Assembly (NCBI GenBank): GCA_040394775.1
Contig: JBEBRN010000009.1
Coordinates: 1-64,000, forward strand
DNA length: 64,000 nt
Direction of reading: 5' to 3'
From: 40-80 sp040394775
GTDB taxonomy: Bacteria; Bacteroidota; Bacteroidia; Flavobacteriales_D; Crocinitomicaceae
Each line of letters starts with the position of its first letter. Positions within the stretch are counted from its first letter, which is position 1. Below are positions 26,429-35,523 of the stretch, one piece after another. The notes under the pieces are model-generated. The model was given only the letters and a program-made list of their open reading frames with translations. It was not told the DNA's origin and made no database searches. Both the position numbers and the translations under genes were made by a program.

Positions 26429-27052
26429 TTAATAATTAAATTCATAATACTTATACTCACCAGGATTCAAATAAATTGTATCATAGTAATCTGTTGTTTG
26501 GTTATTCTTTGTTACACTCCATTTAAAAAACCATTTTCCTTCTGGAACTTGAGTATATTCATTCATTGTGTAATCTGTGCATCCATCATAAATTGCGGGG
26601 TTGTTAAAACCAACATAATCGCCTAATATAGTATACCTTGTTACTTCTATGTGGTCATCACTATTTTGACACGCTTCGTTGTGGTATCTAAATTTCAAAT
26701 ACGCACATTCTGCAAATTCAAACGGAGCTTCAAAATTAGATTCTCCACCAAAATGTAGACTGATGTTTTTGGTGTAACAAGTGTTAGCAGGTTCTTCAAC
26801 TCTTATTGTATACGCATCATTAACAGGTAATCGTTTGGTTATAAAAACTTCGCCATTTTCATTTAAAGTTCCAGAAGCAACTGTAATGTACTTTTCTTCC
26901 CATGTTTTTCCATGTTCTCGGATTACTTCGTACTTTAATCCTGCATAAGGTGCACCAGTAACGGCATTTTTAGCTGTAATATGAATGGTTCTTTCTTTAG
27001 AACAAGAGAAGAGTGAGAGACTAATGAATAGTATTAAAATTAAATTTTTCAT
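26429..27052 (-). CDS. Array lipoprotein B2
   Basis: Lipoprotein of 207 residues (signal MKNLILILFISLSLFSC, lipidated Cys17). Type B differs from type A in the first domain (TIHITAKNAVTGAPYAGLKY, LNENGEVFIT) but keeps the same plan: an N-terminal regulatory-like Ig domain, then a C-terminal domain with NEACQNSDDHI and DGCTDY and a closing aromatic strand (YKYYEFNY). Its N-terminal about 135 codons are almost identical in DNA to B1. The start is eight bases beyond the restored stop of B1. Confidence 0.82.
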   Translation of the reverse strand: MKNLILILFISLSLFSCSKERTIHITAKNAVTGAPYAGLKYEVIREHGKTWEEKYITVASGTLNENGEVFITKRLPVNDAYTIRVEEPANTCYTKNISLHFGGESNFEAPFEFAECAYLKFRYHNEACQNSDDHIEVTRYTILGDYVGFNNPAIYDGCTDYTMNEYTQVPEGKWFFKWSVTKNNQTTDYYDTIYLNPGEYKYYEFNY

Positions 27053-27059
27053 AATGAGA

Positions 27060-27681
27060 TTAATAATTAATAACTAAATGATAATGTTCTCCAATAGCCA
27101 TAAAGAATGTTGTATCATAATGTATTGTTGAATTATTTCGAGTAACTTCCCATGTTGCTTCCCATGGTCCATAAGGTACTTCCGACTCTATTAAAAGTAT
27201 TAGTATAACATCCTGTTTTTTCTGTTGGTAAGATATTGTTATAATCTTCTATATATTTGGGTTGCATATCAAAAATAATTTTATCTGTGGGACCTTGACA
27301 GTTTATATTATTAACAGATATAGTCAAATACGCACACTCTGCAAATTCAAACGGAGCTTCAAAATTGGATTCACCACCAAAATGTAAACTGATATTTTTA
27401 TTATAACACGTGTTGGCAGGTTCTTCAACTCTGATTGTATAAGCATCATTATTGGGGAGTTGTTTAGTTATGAAAATTTCTCCATTTTCATTTAAAGTTC
27501 CCGAAGCTACTGTAATGTACTTTTCTTCCCACGTTTTTCCATGTTCTCGGATTACTTCGTACTTTAAACCAGGATAAGGTGCTCCTGTTACCGCATTTTT
27601 CGCTGTAATATGAATGGTTCTTTCTTTAGAGCAAGAAAAGAGTGATAGGCTGATGAATAATATTAGTAGTAATTTTCTCAT
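27060..27681 (-). pseudogene. Array lipoprotein B1, frameshifted
   Basis: Residues 1 to about 165 match B2 (signal MRKLLLILFISLSLFSC; TIHITAKNAVTGAPYPGLKY). The continuous frame ends at 27133 after a foreign tail (GSTLWTMGSNMGSYSK). Dropping one base in the GTCGGAAG stretch (27179-27186) restores EVPYGPWEATWEVTRNN through to HYHLVINY and TAA at 27062-27060. That gives about 206 residues, matching B2 in length and sense. It is either a recent one-base insertion or a sequencing error. Its ATG overlaps the hydrolase stop (ATGA). Confidence 0.78.
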
Positions 27682-30539
27682 AAAGCGATAATTTTTTGAG
27701 TTTGTACTTCTTTATTATTTTCCCATTTTAAGATGTAAACTCCTTTCGGTAGATTTATTATCATCCTTTCTCTTATAACATGTTCTGTATGTATTATTTT
27801 TCCATTCAAATCCACAATATTAATTTCTCCTTCTCCCTGAGGAAATTCGATGGTGAACTCCTGAGACGAGGGATTTGGATAAACTTTAAAGCGTAGTTTG
27901 TCAGGTTGTATTGAACCTAAATTACTTTCATTATAGGACGTTTCCGTGTTGTTCTGAAACATGGATTGTTTTCCATTACTATTATTGTCAGATATTTCCT
28001 GCCTCCCGCAACCATCACAACGGATAAAGGCGTGAAAACTGGCACCATTCTGTGCATAAAAACCAGGACTTAATACAACTTCATTGCACGCATAGACAGT
28101 AATGTCTCCTGTCTTCTCAATGATATAGGGGCCAACATCTGTTTTTGGTGTAACCGAACTTCCAATCACAATCTTATCAGTCGCTTTATACCACGCTTTA
28201 TAGCGATAATTAGGATCCCATTGAATATGATTTTTCCCAATCACCTTATTCTGTAAATAAACGGTGCTTGCCTCTACTTCGTCCAGAATAAAATCGCGCG
28301 TATAGGCTAAATAAATAGCATTTAGATGATCATGTTGATTATCAACTGATGCTTGCATTTTTATATGTTCATACGTCTGCTGATCACAGTACACGGCTTC
28401 AAAAGGAGTGATATTGAAATGATTGTTTGGATGAGCGAGATTGGGATAACCAAATGTGTTTGAAGGCGGATTGTTCTGGATATCAAACTTATTAAACATT
28501 AATCCTTCGTTTTTTAAATTAAAATATAAATTATTGTTCTTCCAAATCTGTGGGTTAATAGCCAGAGCTGATACCATAGGTAAAAACGACATGTGTTTAG
28601 CATAATTTTTTGTTCCCAATCCCCAAGCACCCCAGCGCATAATCGCAATTGGACTATAACCAAGGTTATCAAAGAAATCATCTTTATGCCCTCCTTGAGC
28701 TTCATCCCATTCATAAGCTAAATCGGTCAAGTAATGATGCTGAGTGATAACGGGAATAACAAGTGCGATTAAACGTATATCTTTTCTATACAATACAGTG
28801 GAAGCAGATAAGTACCAAGAAGCATCAATTTCTCTATAAATATGTTTTATTCCCCAAATAGTGGGCATAAGAAAATTCTGAGAAAAGAGCTGCATACCTG
28901 GATTTAATGTGTATTCAGTTTCATAATCTTTTGTATTATTTCCTGTAGAGATAGCTACATTTCGAGTAAAGGAAGGGAAACTTCTGCGTAAGTCATTCAA
29001 AGGTGTAAATTGATGATTAAAATCATTCATCATCTGGTTGTCAATAGCTATTTTTTCAGAAGTTGGTGCTGGAGTAATATAAAAATCATTATTTCCACTG
29101 AGTGTAATATTACTACCAATAATATGATTCATCAGCATATCTTTGGAAGCAGCATCTTTCAGTGCGTTGTATGCCAACGCTGCTGGAATATTTCCAGTCT
29201 GTGTAAAATCTTTAAAAACAGATTGTGCAAACATCGGTACATTAGCTCCCCAATGTGGAGAGTCAAATGGAATATACAAACGTGTGTGATGATGAGGTGT
29301 CCCCCAATCCATATGTTGTTTTTCCAAAATTTTTAATGCCCATCGCCAATGTTGCCCACCCGCACTGAATCCAACCACGACATTCTCCCAATCCTCATTC
29401 GGATAATTTATTTTTTTCTGTACGTTGATGTATTTAATAAATCCTGCTAAAATATTTCCTGCGTGGTCAATTCCTCTGTTTCCTGGTGTTTCTTTTATAA
29501 AGATTACATCATACCCCATTTGTGACAGCATAGTGAAAAGAGAAGCAAAATTAAACTGATCGAAATAATCGTTAAGACTAACTCCAATCTGAATATTCGG
29601 ACGGTATGGAGGCGAGAAAATAATCGGTCTTCTAATTTTCTCACCATTTCCACAACCGTACAAAACAGCATATTTTAAATCCTGCTGAGAATTACTTGGA
29701 TAGGGTATGTCGGTAATATCCCATCTTTTGGTTTTACTTTTATTTCTGTTTAAAGTTTTATTTTCACCAGTAGTAATATAGAATTGTAAGGTATCTTCAA
29801 ATAGTTGTCCGTGATACATATAGGAAGTGGCAACTTTCCCTATTTGTTTTTCCTTGATAATTTGATAATATACTACCGAATCTCTTGATGAAAAATTTTC
29901 AAACCCATTTCCAACATCAATCATAATTGAAATTAAACGAATATCAGGACTGACAGAAATAAAATACGGGTTGTAAATAATAGCTCCGCTTTCGTGTCTA
30001 TCATCTTCATTAATTTTTAGTAATGCTACTTCTTTTATAAAGACATCTCGATAAATGTTCTGTTCATTAATAGTTGGATTTAATTTTAATTGATTATCAA
30101 AATTAGAAAAACCTTCATTCGCCAAATAAAGACTGTCTTCAATTTTACTTGTCCGATGTAAAAGTAGTCCAAAGGGATGGATAGCGATATCATCGTCCAT
30201 ATAACGATCTATGTACTCATAACTATCCGTTAATTTTTCAATTAATACGCTATCTGAAAACAATTGATTTTCATTCAAATAACTAACAGCTATATCTGTG
30301 TAAGCATGTAACCAAGACCAAGCACTTCCGATACTGGAATAATTTCCTTGTATCTGCTGAATTAATAGTGTATCATCAGATAGAGAGCGGTCAATGAGGG
30401 AAACTCCATATAGGTTGTTGGAGAGTAAACCATAAACAGTATTTGCTACACCTCTTCTACTTGTAAAAGTGAGCGTATCAGATTGTCCGTTACAATAAAC
30501 AGAACAACCTAAAAAGAAAACTATAAAAAAATGTTTCAT
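27678..30539 (-). CDS. Large T9SS-secreted alpha/beta hydrolase (lipase/esterase-like)
   Basis: Secreted protein of 953 residues with a signal peptide (FFIVFFLGCSVYCNGQ). An N-terminal region without recognised fold leads into an alpha/beta-hydrolase core (about 300-450): RRPIIFSPPYRPNIQIG, NRGIDHAGNILAGFI, nucleophile elbow VVGFSAGGQHWRW (Ser392), and FDSPHWGANVP, a phrase typical of secreted Bacteroidota lipase-like proteins. Near the C-terminus NEVVLSPGFYAQNGASFHA is a common repeat found before sorting domains, and the last about 75 residues are a Por sorting domain (KVYPNPSSQEFTIEF). Co-transcribed with the tail-fibre-like gene before it and the lipoprotein array after it. Confidence 0.85.
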   Translation of the reverse strand: MKHFFIVFFLGCSVYCNGQSDTLTFTSRRGVANTVYGLLSNNLYGVSLIDRSLSDDTLLIQQIQGNYSSIGSAWSWLHAYTDIAVSYLNENQLFSDSVLIEKLTDSYEYIDRYMDDDIAIHPFGLLLHRTSKIEDSLYLANEGFSNFDNQLKLNPTINEQNIYRDVFIKEVALLKINEDDRHESGAIIYNPYFISVSPDIRLISIMIDVGNGFENFSSRDSVVYYQIIKEKQIGKVATSYMYHGQLFEDTLQFYITTGENKTLNRNKSKTKRWDITDIPYPSNSQQDLKYAVLYGCGNGEKIRRPIIFSPPYRPNIQIGVSLNDYFDQFNFASLFTMLSQMGYDVIFIKETPGNRGIDHAGNILAGFIKYINVQKKINYPNEDWENVVVGFSAGGQHWRWALKILEKQHMDWGTPHHHTRLYIPFDSPHWGANVPMFAQSVFKDFTQTGNIPAALAYNALKDAASKDMLMNHIIGSNITLSGNNDFYITPAPTSEKIAIDNQMMNDFNHQFTPLNDLRRSFPSFTRNVAISTGNNTKDYETEYTLNPGMQLFSQNFLMPTIWGIKHIYREIDASWYLSASTVLYRKDIRLIALVIPVITQHHYLTDLAYEWDEAQGGHKDDFFDNLGYSPIAIMRWGAWGLGTKNYAKHMSFLPMVSALAINPQIWKNNNLYFNLKNEGLMFNKFDIQNNPPSNTFGYPNLAHPNNHFNITPFEAVYCDQQTYEHIKMQASVDNQHDHLNAIYLAYTRDFILDEVEASTVYLQNKVIGKNHIQWDPNYRYKAWYKATDKIVIGSSVTPKTDVGPYIIEKTGDITVYACNEVVLSPGFYAQNGASFHAFIRCDGCGRQEISDNNSNGKQSMFQNNTETSYNESNLGSIQPDKLRFKVYPNPSSQEFTIEFPQGEGEINIVDLNGKIIHTEHVIRERMIINLPKGVYILKWENNKEVQTQKIIAL

Positions 30540-30541
30540 GA

Positions 30542-31585
30542 TTATTGGTTTTTAGTTTCCAATACTTCAATACGCTTTTGCTGTTCTTCCATCAGCTTTT
30601 GTTGTTCTTCTAGCAATTTCTGTTGTTGAATTAGATACAAAGTCAATTCTTCCACTTTTTCCATCAATAATTTGTTCATTTCGCCAAGATTCAAACCGCT
30701 TGTTTCAACAGTTTCTGCTTTTGGAACGTTTGGAAGATGACCATTTTGAGCAATAAATGTTTCTACGTCATTCAAAGACATTAGTTTATATTCTTTATGA
30801 AAAACATAATCTGGCCAAGAGTCTAAATTCACCTTTACCTCGCGAGCATAGAGTAAGCCGTAGTTATCTAGCTGAAGTAATTTATAGGGTGTTTGACCAG
30901 TTCCGGTTGTTTTTTCAACAAGAATAGGTAATGTGGTTGAATTTTTATTCGCCAAAATATGAAATTTAGCTGTCGGTTTTATTCCAACACCCAATTTAAC
31001 ATCAGCGAGACATGGATTGTTTAGTAAGAACATTTGTTCAGAAGCTCTTTCCCATTGAGGGAGATCAAAACCTTGTAAAACTTCACAGTCAATATTTCCC
31101 GGTAAGGTGGGATAGTCATATAAAATATGTAAAGCCGATCCTCCATTTACCACTTTTCCATTGCTATTAATCATTAAAATTCCATTTCCTAACAAGTTTG
31201 TGTCAGCAATTGATTTTATTTTTAAATCACCTTCTTTAATAATTACATCTCCCTTTAGAATAGAATTTCCATTTACTTTAAAGTCTTTTTTGATTAACGC
31301 ATTGGATTTAATAATTACATCTCCATCTACTGTTAAAACATCTTTGACTCTTGCTGCTTTCTGAATAACAATCGAATCTTTTACTGTCAATGTAGAATCA
31401 ATCATCGCATTTCCATTCACTTGTAACTTACTCGTTGGGGAGGTAGTACCAATACCGACATTTCCATTTGGAGGAAGTGTGTTCGACTGAGAAAAGACTG
31501 TGTTAAAACCTGATAAAAGAGCAAAGATAGAAATGACTTTAGCTAATTTCGAAATAATATTCGATTGCTTTTGAATTATTTTCAT
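30542..31585 (-). CDS. Tail-fibre-like secreted protein with C-terminal coiled coil
   Basis: Secreted protein of 347 residues. After the signal comes the phrase PPNGNVGIGTTSPTSKLQVNG, common in Bacteroidota tail-fibre-like surface proteins. Residues about 60-130 form a run of short beta repeats (DSIVIQKAARVKDVLTVDG, DVIIKSNALIKKDFKVNG) suggesting a beta-helix. A later part resembles the intramolecular-chaperone type end (KEYKLMSLNDVETFIAQNGH, LPNVP), and the C-terminus is a Gln/Glu coiled coil (QQQKLLEEQQKLMEEQQKRI) likely to trimerise. First gene of the hydrolase/lipoprotein unit, two bases before the hydrolase. Confidence 0.83.
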   Translation of the reverse strand: MKIIQKQSNIISKLAKVISIFALLSGFNTVFSQSNTLPPNGNVGIGTTSPTSKLQVNGNAMIDSTLTVKDSIVIQKAARVKDVLTVDGDVIIKSNALIKKDFKVNGNSILKGDVIIKEGDLKIKSIADTNLLGNGILMINSNGKVVNGGSALHILYDYPTLPGNIDCEVLQGFDLPQWERASEQMFLLNNPCLADVKLGVGIKPTAKFHILANKNSTTLPILVEKTTGTGQTPYKLLQLDNYGLLYAREVKVNLDSWPDYVFHKEYKLMSLNDVETFIAQNGHLPNVPKAETVETSGLNLGEMNKLLMEKVEELTLYLIQQQKLLEEQQKLMEEQQKRIEVLETKNQ

Positions 31586-31588
31586 AGT

Positions 31589-31620
31589 AAATAAATTAAG
31601 GAATTTTGACTAATTTATTT
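31589..31620. promoter_or_regulatory. 10-bp inverted repeat just upstream of the tail-fibre-like gene
   Basis: AAATAAATTA (31589-31598) and TAATTTATTT (31611-31620) are exact reverse complements 12 bases apart, starting three bases before the ATG. It may be an operator or a leader hairpin controlling the whole unit. The high AT content makes chance occurrence possible. Confidence 0.35.
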
Positions 31621-31720
31621 AAAAAATATTCACCTTCCAAAAATTTAACACAGTTTCCTCTGAAATACTATCACTAATCCTCACTTTCGCCTAAACGTTT
31701 AGAGAGAATTATAGAAACTA

Positions 31721-31756
31721 AAAAACCGCTAACAATTTCTTGAAAGCGGTTTTTTT
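31721..31756 (-). terminator. Terminator after the PorE-like gene
   Basis: AACCGCT and AGCGGTT arms around a 14-base loop, with A-run and T-run flanks, 16 bases beyond the stop at 31772. Can act in both directions. Confidence 0.75.
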
Positions 31757-31771
31757 ACTTTAGTAAACAAT

Positions 31772-34129
31772 TTATTTCTGAATAATGATAAACTCTGTTC
31801 TTCTGTTCATTTGATGTTGCTCTTCTGAGCAACCTGATGTGTCTTCTACATCACAACCACAGTTGTTTAGAAGTTCAGATTCACCATAACCTTTTCCAGA
31901 GATTCTACTTTCTCCGTTTTTAATACGCTTTTTAATATAGTCTGCTGCTCTTACTGCTCTACGGTCAGACAACCATTGATTATATTCTACATCTTCACGA
32001 CAGTCAGTATGAGAGCGCAATTCGATAACAATGTTAGGATTTAGATTCATTGATTCCACAATCTTATTTAATTCCAACTTCGCATCTTTTCTGAGGTAAG
32101 AACTGTTTAAGTCATAGTAAATGGTGTTCAATACAATGACATTTCCTAAATTCTTACCAATTTGAGATTTTTCGATACCAATTGGGTCAATATTTATATA
32201 GTGCTCGTATTCAGTTTTAAATGTAAATTCTTTTAAAATTGTAATGTAATCTGGTTTACTAATGATGATTTTATACGTGTAATTTGAATTAAATTTAACA
32301 TTATTCAAGTCATTTGTAGTAAACGTTCCATCATCTTTAGAAGTTAAAGAAAACACCGATCTTCCTTTTTCATCTTGAATTTCAATAGTAACATTGTCCA
32401 ATCCTTTATTGGTCTCTTTATCAAAAATAGAGCCTTTGAAAGCATAGATTTTACTAGCTACAATTTTATCACCATCCAATTCAATACCTAACTCTTTTTC
32501 GATTTCTTCATATTTCTCCTCACATGTCGTGTTCAGTTTTTGAACAGCAATCTCAGCTTTTGTTAATGAATTAACATATTGAATTTCATATTCTTTACAT
32601 TTCTTTAAATTTGCTAAGAATAATCCATCTCTTACTCTAGGAAGTAATGATGTGATTTCCTCATCTTCACAATTCAAACATTTTAATTTTATTTCAATAT
32701 TTTCAGGGATAATTGCAGAACCATCCATCATGTAAATTCTACCTTTTAATGCCGAAGCAACAGAGTTTCTTTCGTTATAAACGATTTGATAGATGTCCAT
32801 ATTACCTTCTCCTCCTTTTCTAAAAGAAGATATCAATGCATTCATACCGTCAGTAGTTACGGTGTAATACAAATCGTCATACGTGGAATTTATCGGTAAT
32901 CCAACATTTTCAACATTTGTAAACTTTCCATCTTTCAATTCTGCTCGGAAAATATCATATCCTCCAATTGATTTTTCACCATTAGAAGAAAAGTATAAGT
33001 ACTTACCATCAAAAGTGAGAAATGGAGCGTCTTCGTCATATTTACTATTAATTTCTGGACCTAAGTTTACTGGAGAACTCCACGCTCCATCTTTTCCTCT
33101 TTTAATCATATAGATATCCAATCCGCCATAACCATCCTTTTCATCTTCTGAAGAGAAAAATGCCATCTTATTGTCTACCGATACAAAGTAGTGAGGCTGC
33201 CAATTATCGTTGTTAACTTCTTTGTTTTCTAAAAGTTTAATGTCATTAAATTGACCATCTTTATAATCTATATAATAGATATCTCCATTTCCTGTTTTAG
33301 TGCTGTAGAGATATATCCTTCTTTCGTCAACACTAATTGAAACGCTCGCTTCGTTTTCAGTTGGAGAACAAAAATTTAAACGACTTGGAGCCTGCCAATT
33401 TCCATTCTCATAGTAGCTAGAGTAAATATCCTCATAATAATCTCCAGTGTTCTTATCTATCGTATTTTCTTTGTTTTTCTCTTTCCAATACCTGCTAGAA
33501 GTAAAGTATAGTGTACTGCCATCGAATGAAATAATGGGCGCAAATTCCCCACTTTCTGTATTGATTGTTTTGTCTAACGGTTCTAACGACTTGATGCTTT
33601 CATCGTAACCAATCACTTTTGCGTTATTCGCTTGCTTTAAGCTTAATTGTGCTTGTCCATAAAATGGATGTTTTTCTCCTGCTTGAAGTATGAAATCTTT
33701 ATATAAATCAATTGCTTCATCAACTTCACCATTTCTGTGAAGGGCGATCGCGTAGTAGAAAATCGCATCAATAGGCGCTCTTTTCTCTTTTGGATTAAAC
33801 ATGTCAACCTTGATAGTGGTATTCTTCACTGCTTTCTTCAGAAATTCTAATGGTTCTTCTAACTTACTAGTCGTCTGATTAAGTGCTAAGCCATATCTAA
33901 AATTAAAATTAGCATTTTCAGGTTCTAATTCTACTAAACGTTTTCCAGAAGCGATAGATTTATCATACACTTCATTCATGAGGTAATCATTGTTTATCTT
34001 TAGTAGCTTCGGAATAGAAGTCTCTAACTTTATATTTTCGGAATTTTTTTCGTTTTCTTCCTGACTGTATGCCGTTGAAATAATGAAAAATGAGCAAAGT
34101 ACTATTGCTATTTTGGGGAAAAAGTTCAT
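31772..34129 (-). CDS. OmpA family protein with TPR, PD40 and regulatory domains (PorE-like)
   Basis: Envelope protein of 785 residues with signal peptide. The domain order is TPR-like repeats (about 35-180), a PD40/WD40-like propeller (about 190-450; FDGSTLYFTSSRYW, VDERRIYLYSTKTGNGDIYY, FDGKYLYFSSNG), a carboxypeptidase-regulatory-like domain (about 550-635) and a C-terminal OmpA peptidoglycan-binding domain (about 665-785; YYDLNSSYLRKDAKLELN, RSHTDCRE, DRRAVRAADYI). This is the order found in PorE of the type IX secretion system, but flavobacteria have several paralogues of this plan, so the link to T9SS is probable, not proven. Confidence 0.88.
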   Translation of the reverse strand: MNFFPKIAIVLCSFFIISTAYSQEENEKNSENIKLETSIPKLLKINNDYLMNEVYDKSIASGKRLVELEPENANFNFRYGLALNQTTSKLEEPLEFLKKAVKNTTIKVDMFNPKEKRAPIDAIFYYAIALHRNGEVDEAIDLYKDFILQAGEKHPFYGQAQLSLKQANNAKVIGYDESIKSLEPLDKTINTESGEFAPIISFDGSTLYFTSSRYWKEKNKENTIDKNTGDYYEDIYSSYYENGNWQAPSRLNFCSPTENEASVSISVDERRIYLYSTKTGNGDIYYIDYKDGQFNDIKLLENKEVNNDNWQPHYFVSVDNKMAFFSSEDEKDGYGGLDIYMIKRGKDGAWSSPVNLGPEINSKYDEDAPFLTFDGKYLYFSSNGEKSIGGYDIFRAELKDGKFTNVENVGLPINSTYDDLYYTVTTDGMNALISSFRKGGEGNMDIYQIVYNERNSVASALKGRIYMMDGSAIIPENIEIKLKCLNCEDEEITSLLPRVRDGLFLANLKKCKEYEIQYVNSLTKAEIAVQKLNTTCEEKYEEIEKELGIELDGDKIVASKIYAFKGSIFDKETNKGLDNVTIEIQDEKGRSVFSLTSKDDGTFTTNDLNNVKFNSNYTYKIIISKPDYITILKEFTFKTEYEHYINIDPIGIEKSQIGKNLGNVIVLNTIYYDLNSSYLRKDAKLELNKIVESMNLNPNIVIELRSHTDCREDVEYNQWLSDRRAVRAADYIKKRIKNGESRISGKGYGESELLNNCGCDVEDTSGCSEEQHQMNRRTEFIIIQK

Positions 34130-34192
34130 TTTTGGTAATGTATATAGCTAACTGAAACGTAGTTATAAGAAAAAGGTTTCAAAATGTCAAAA

Positions 34193-34756
34193 TTAGAGCG
34201 ATTCCACTTTTTTAAGCTGGGAGTCGTTGAACAAAACCCAGTCGTAAGAAAAGTGAGCAGCGATAGCAAACCATAAACCATAATACTCATATCCATAGGC
34301 TATTAAGAGGATAAAAGGCGTTAACAAAAGGCCATATAACGACAGTCGCCAATTCTTTGGATGGTAGTATCCGTGTATTGCAATAAATACAAGTGTGGTA
34401 ACAATAGGTCCTAATATAAGTTGAATTCCTGCTCTGAACAGAAGTTCTTCACCTACTCCAGCACAAATTGAGAGAAAAATGGCATCCCATGCATTCAAGT
34501 CAAGTTGGTTGAGTAATTCTTGCTGCTTTTTGAACTCACTTTTAAACACAGACTTTTTTAATAAATAAGTAGACAGCATTGCATAGGCAATTCCTAGAGC
34601 TAAACCATTAAAAATATGTAGCGTTGAAAAGCTACTGAGTTCCAATATATCAATCAGTGATTTATCTTCCCAAAATAGTTTGTAAATAACAGTTGGTAAC
34701 GGAAAAACGAGTAATGTAACTAATCCTAAAAGATAGATTTTCTTCTTTGAGGTCAT
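34193..34756 (-). CDS. CPBP family intramembrane glutamic endopeptidase
   Basis: Polytopic membrane protein of 187 residues with the CPBP (CAAX protease/ABI) motifs: GVGEELLFRAG (motif 1, Glu-Glu and Arg), FIAIHGYYHP (motif 2 His) and IAAHFSYDWVLF (motif 3 His-x3-Asp). Bacterial members are thought to cleave membrane-embedded substrates or protect against bacteriocins; the target here is unknown. Its ATG overlaps the stop of plsC (ATGA), so the two are coupled. Confidence 0.88.
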   Translation of the reverse strand: MTSKKKIYLLGLVTLLVFPLPTVIYKLFWEDKSLIDILELSSFSTLHIFNGLALGIAYAMLSTYLLKKSVFKSEFKKQQELLNQLDLNAWDAIFLSICAGVGEELLFRAGIQLILGPIVTTLVFIAIHGYYHPKNWRLSLYGLLLTPFILLIAYGYEYYGLWFAIAAHFSYDWVLFNDSQLKKVESL

Positions 34757-35490
34757 TTATTAACACCATTTTTAATAGCTGTTTCTAATTCTATAACAAC
34801 TTCTTTGATAGGCTTATTCTTAGGTTCTATAGGTTCAAGCACTTCCCAGGTGATACAATGAAATGGCAATAAAGGAAAGGTGCCTTTTCGAGCAAGTGCA
34901 TACGATCCAGAAATGGCAACAGGAACAATTAATAAGTTCGGTACCAACTGAATGAATGTTTCGATTCCTCCTGTTTTGAATGGCTTCATCTTACCGTCTT
35001 TCGTACGCGTTCCTTCAGGAAAAATAAAAGCAGACCAATTCTTATTAGACATATTATCGGCTAATTTTTTTATTTCTCGTTTCGATTGCTCGGGGTTTTT
35101 ACGGTCGATATTAGCGGCACCACCATGAATAAGATTAAACGAAATACTTGGAATGCGAGCCTTCGAAAGTTCAATTTTTGACACAAACTTCCCATGATGT
35201 TTTCTGAAGTAATAAATCAAACCTGGAATATCAAAGGTCGATTGGTGATTCGAAATGAATAAAATCGGACGATCGGTAGGAATCTTTTTATCATTTTTCA
35301 AGCGCACCCAATTGAACGTCAACAATAAAGAATAATGAAGAAAGAAATTCAACGCATCTACACTCTTTTTATGGGCATTATAACCTCCCAATTTTAACGA
35401 AAGCCATTGAATTGGATGAAAAATAAGCAGCGAAAAAATGAAAAATAAATAGAAAATAGGGGTAAAAATAATTCCAAATAAGATGCGCAT
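34753..35490 (-). CDS. plsC: 1-acyl-sn-glycerol-3-phosphate acyltransferase
   Basis: PlsC/LPLAT protein of 245 residues with an N-terminal membrane segment. Motif I, NHQSTFD, gives the catalytic HX4D; motif III is FPEGTRTKDG; SKIELSKA and PVAISGSY are the other family blocks. It should acylate lysophosphatidic acid at the inner membrane to give phosphatidic acid. Followed by a CPBP protease gene with a four-base overlap. Confidence 0.94.
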   Translation of the reverse strand: MRILFGIIFTPIFYLFFIFSLLIFHPIQWLSLKLGGYNAHKKSVDALNFFLHYSLLLTFNWVRLKNDKKIPTDRPILFISNHQSTFDIPGLIYYFRKHHGKFVSKIELSKARIPSISFNLIHGGAANIDRKNPEQSKREIKKLADNMSNKNWSAFIFPEGTRTKDGKMKPFKTGGIETFIQLVPNLLIVPVAISGSYALARKGTFPLLPFHCITWEVLEPIEPKNKPIKEVVIELETAIKNGVNK

Positions 35491-35523
35491 GATTAGTAAT
35501 TTAATTCGTGAATAATTTGTAAA

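Noticed and set aside
30542..31585. Prophage tail fibre
   Set aside because: The protein has a secretion signal and no other phage genes are near; such tail-fibre-like surface proteins are common in Bacteroidota.
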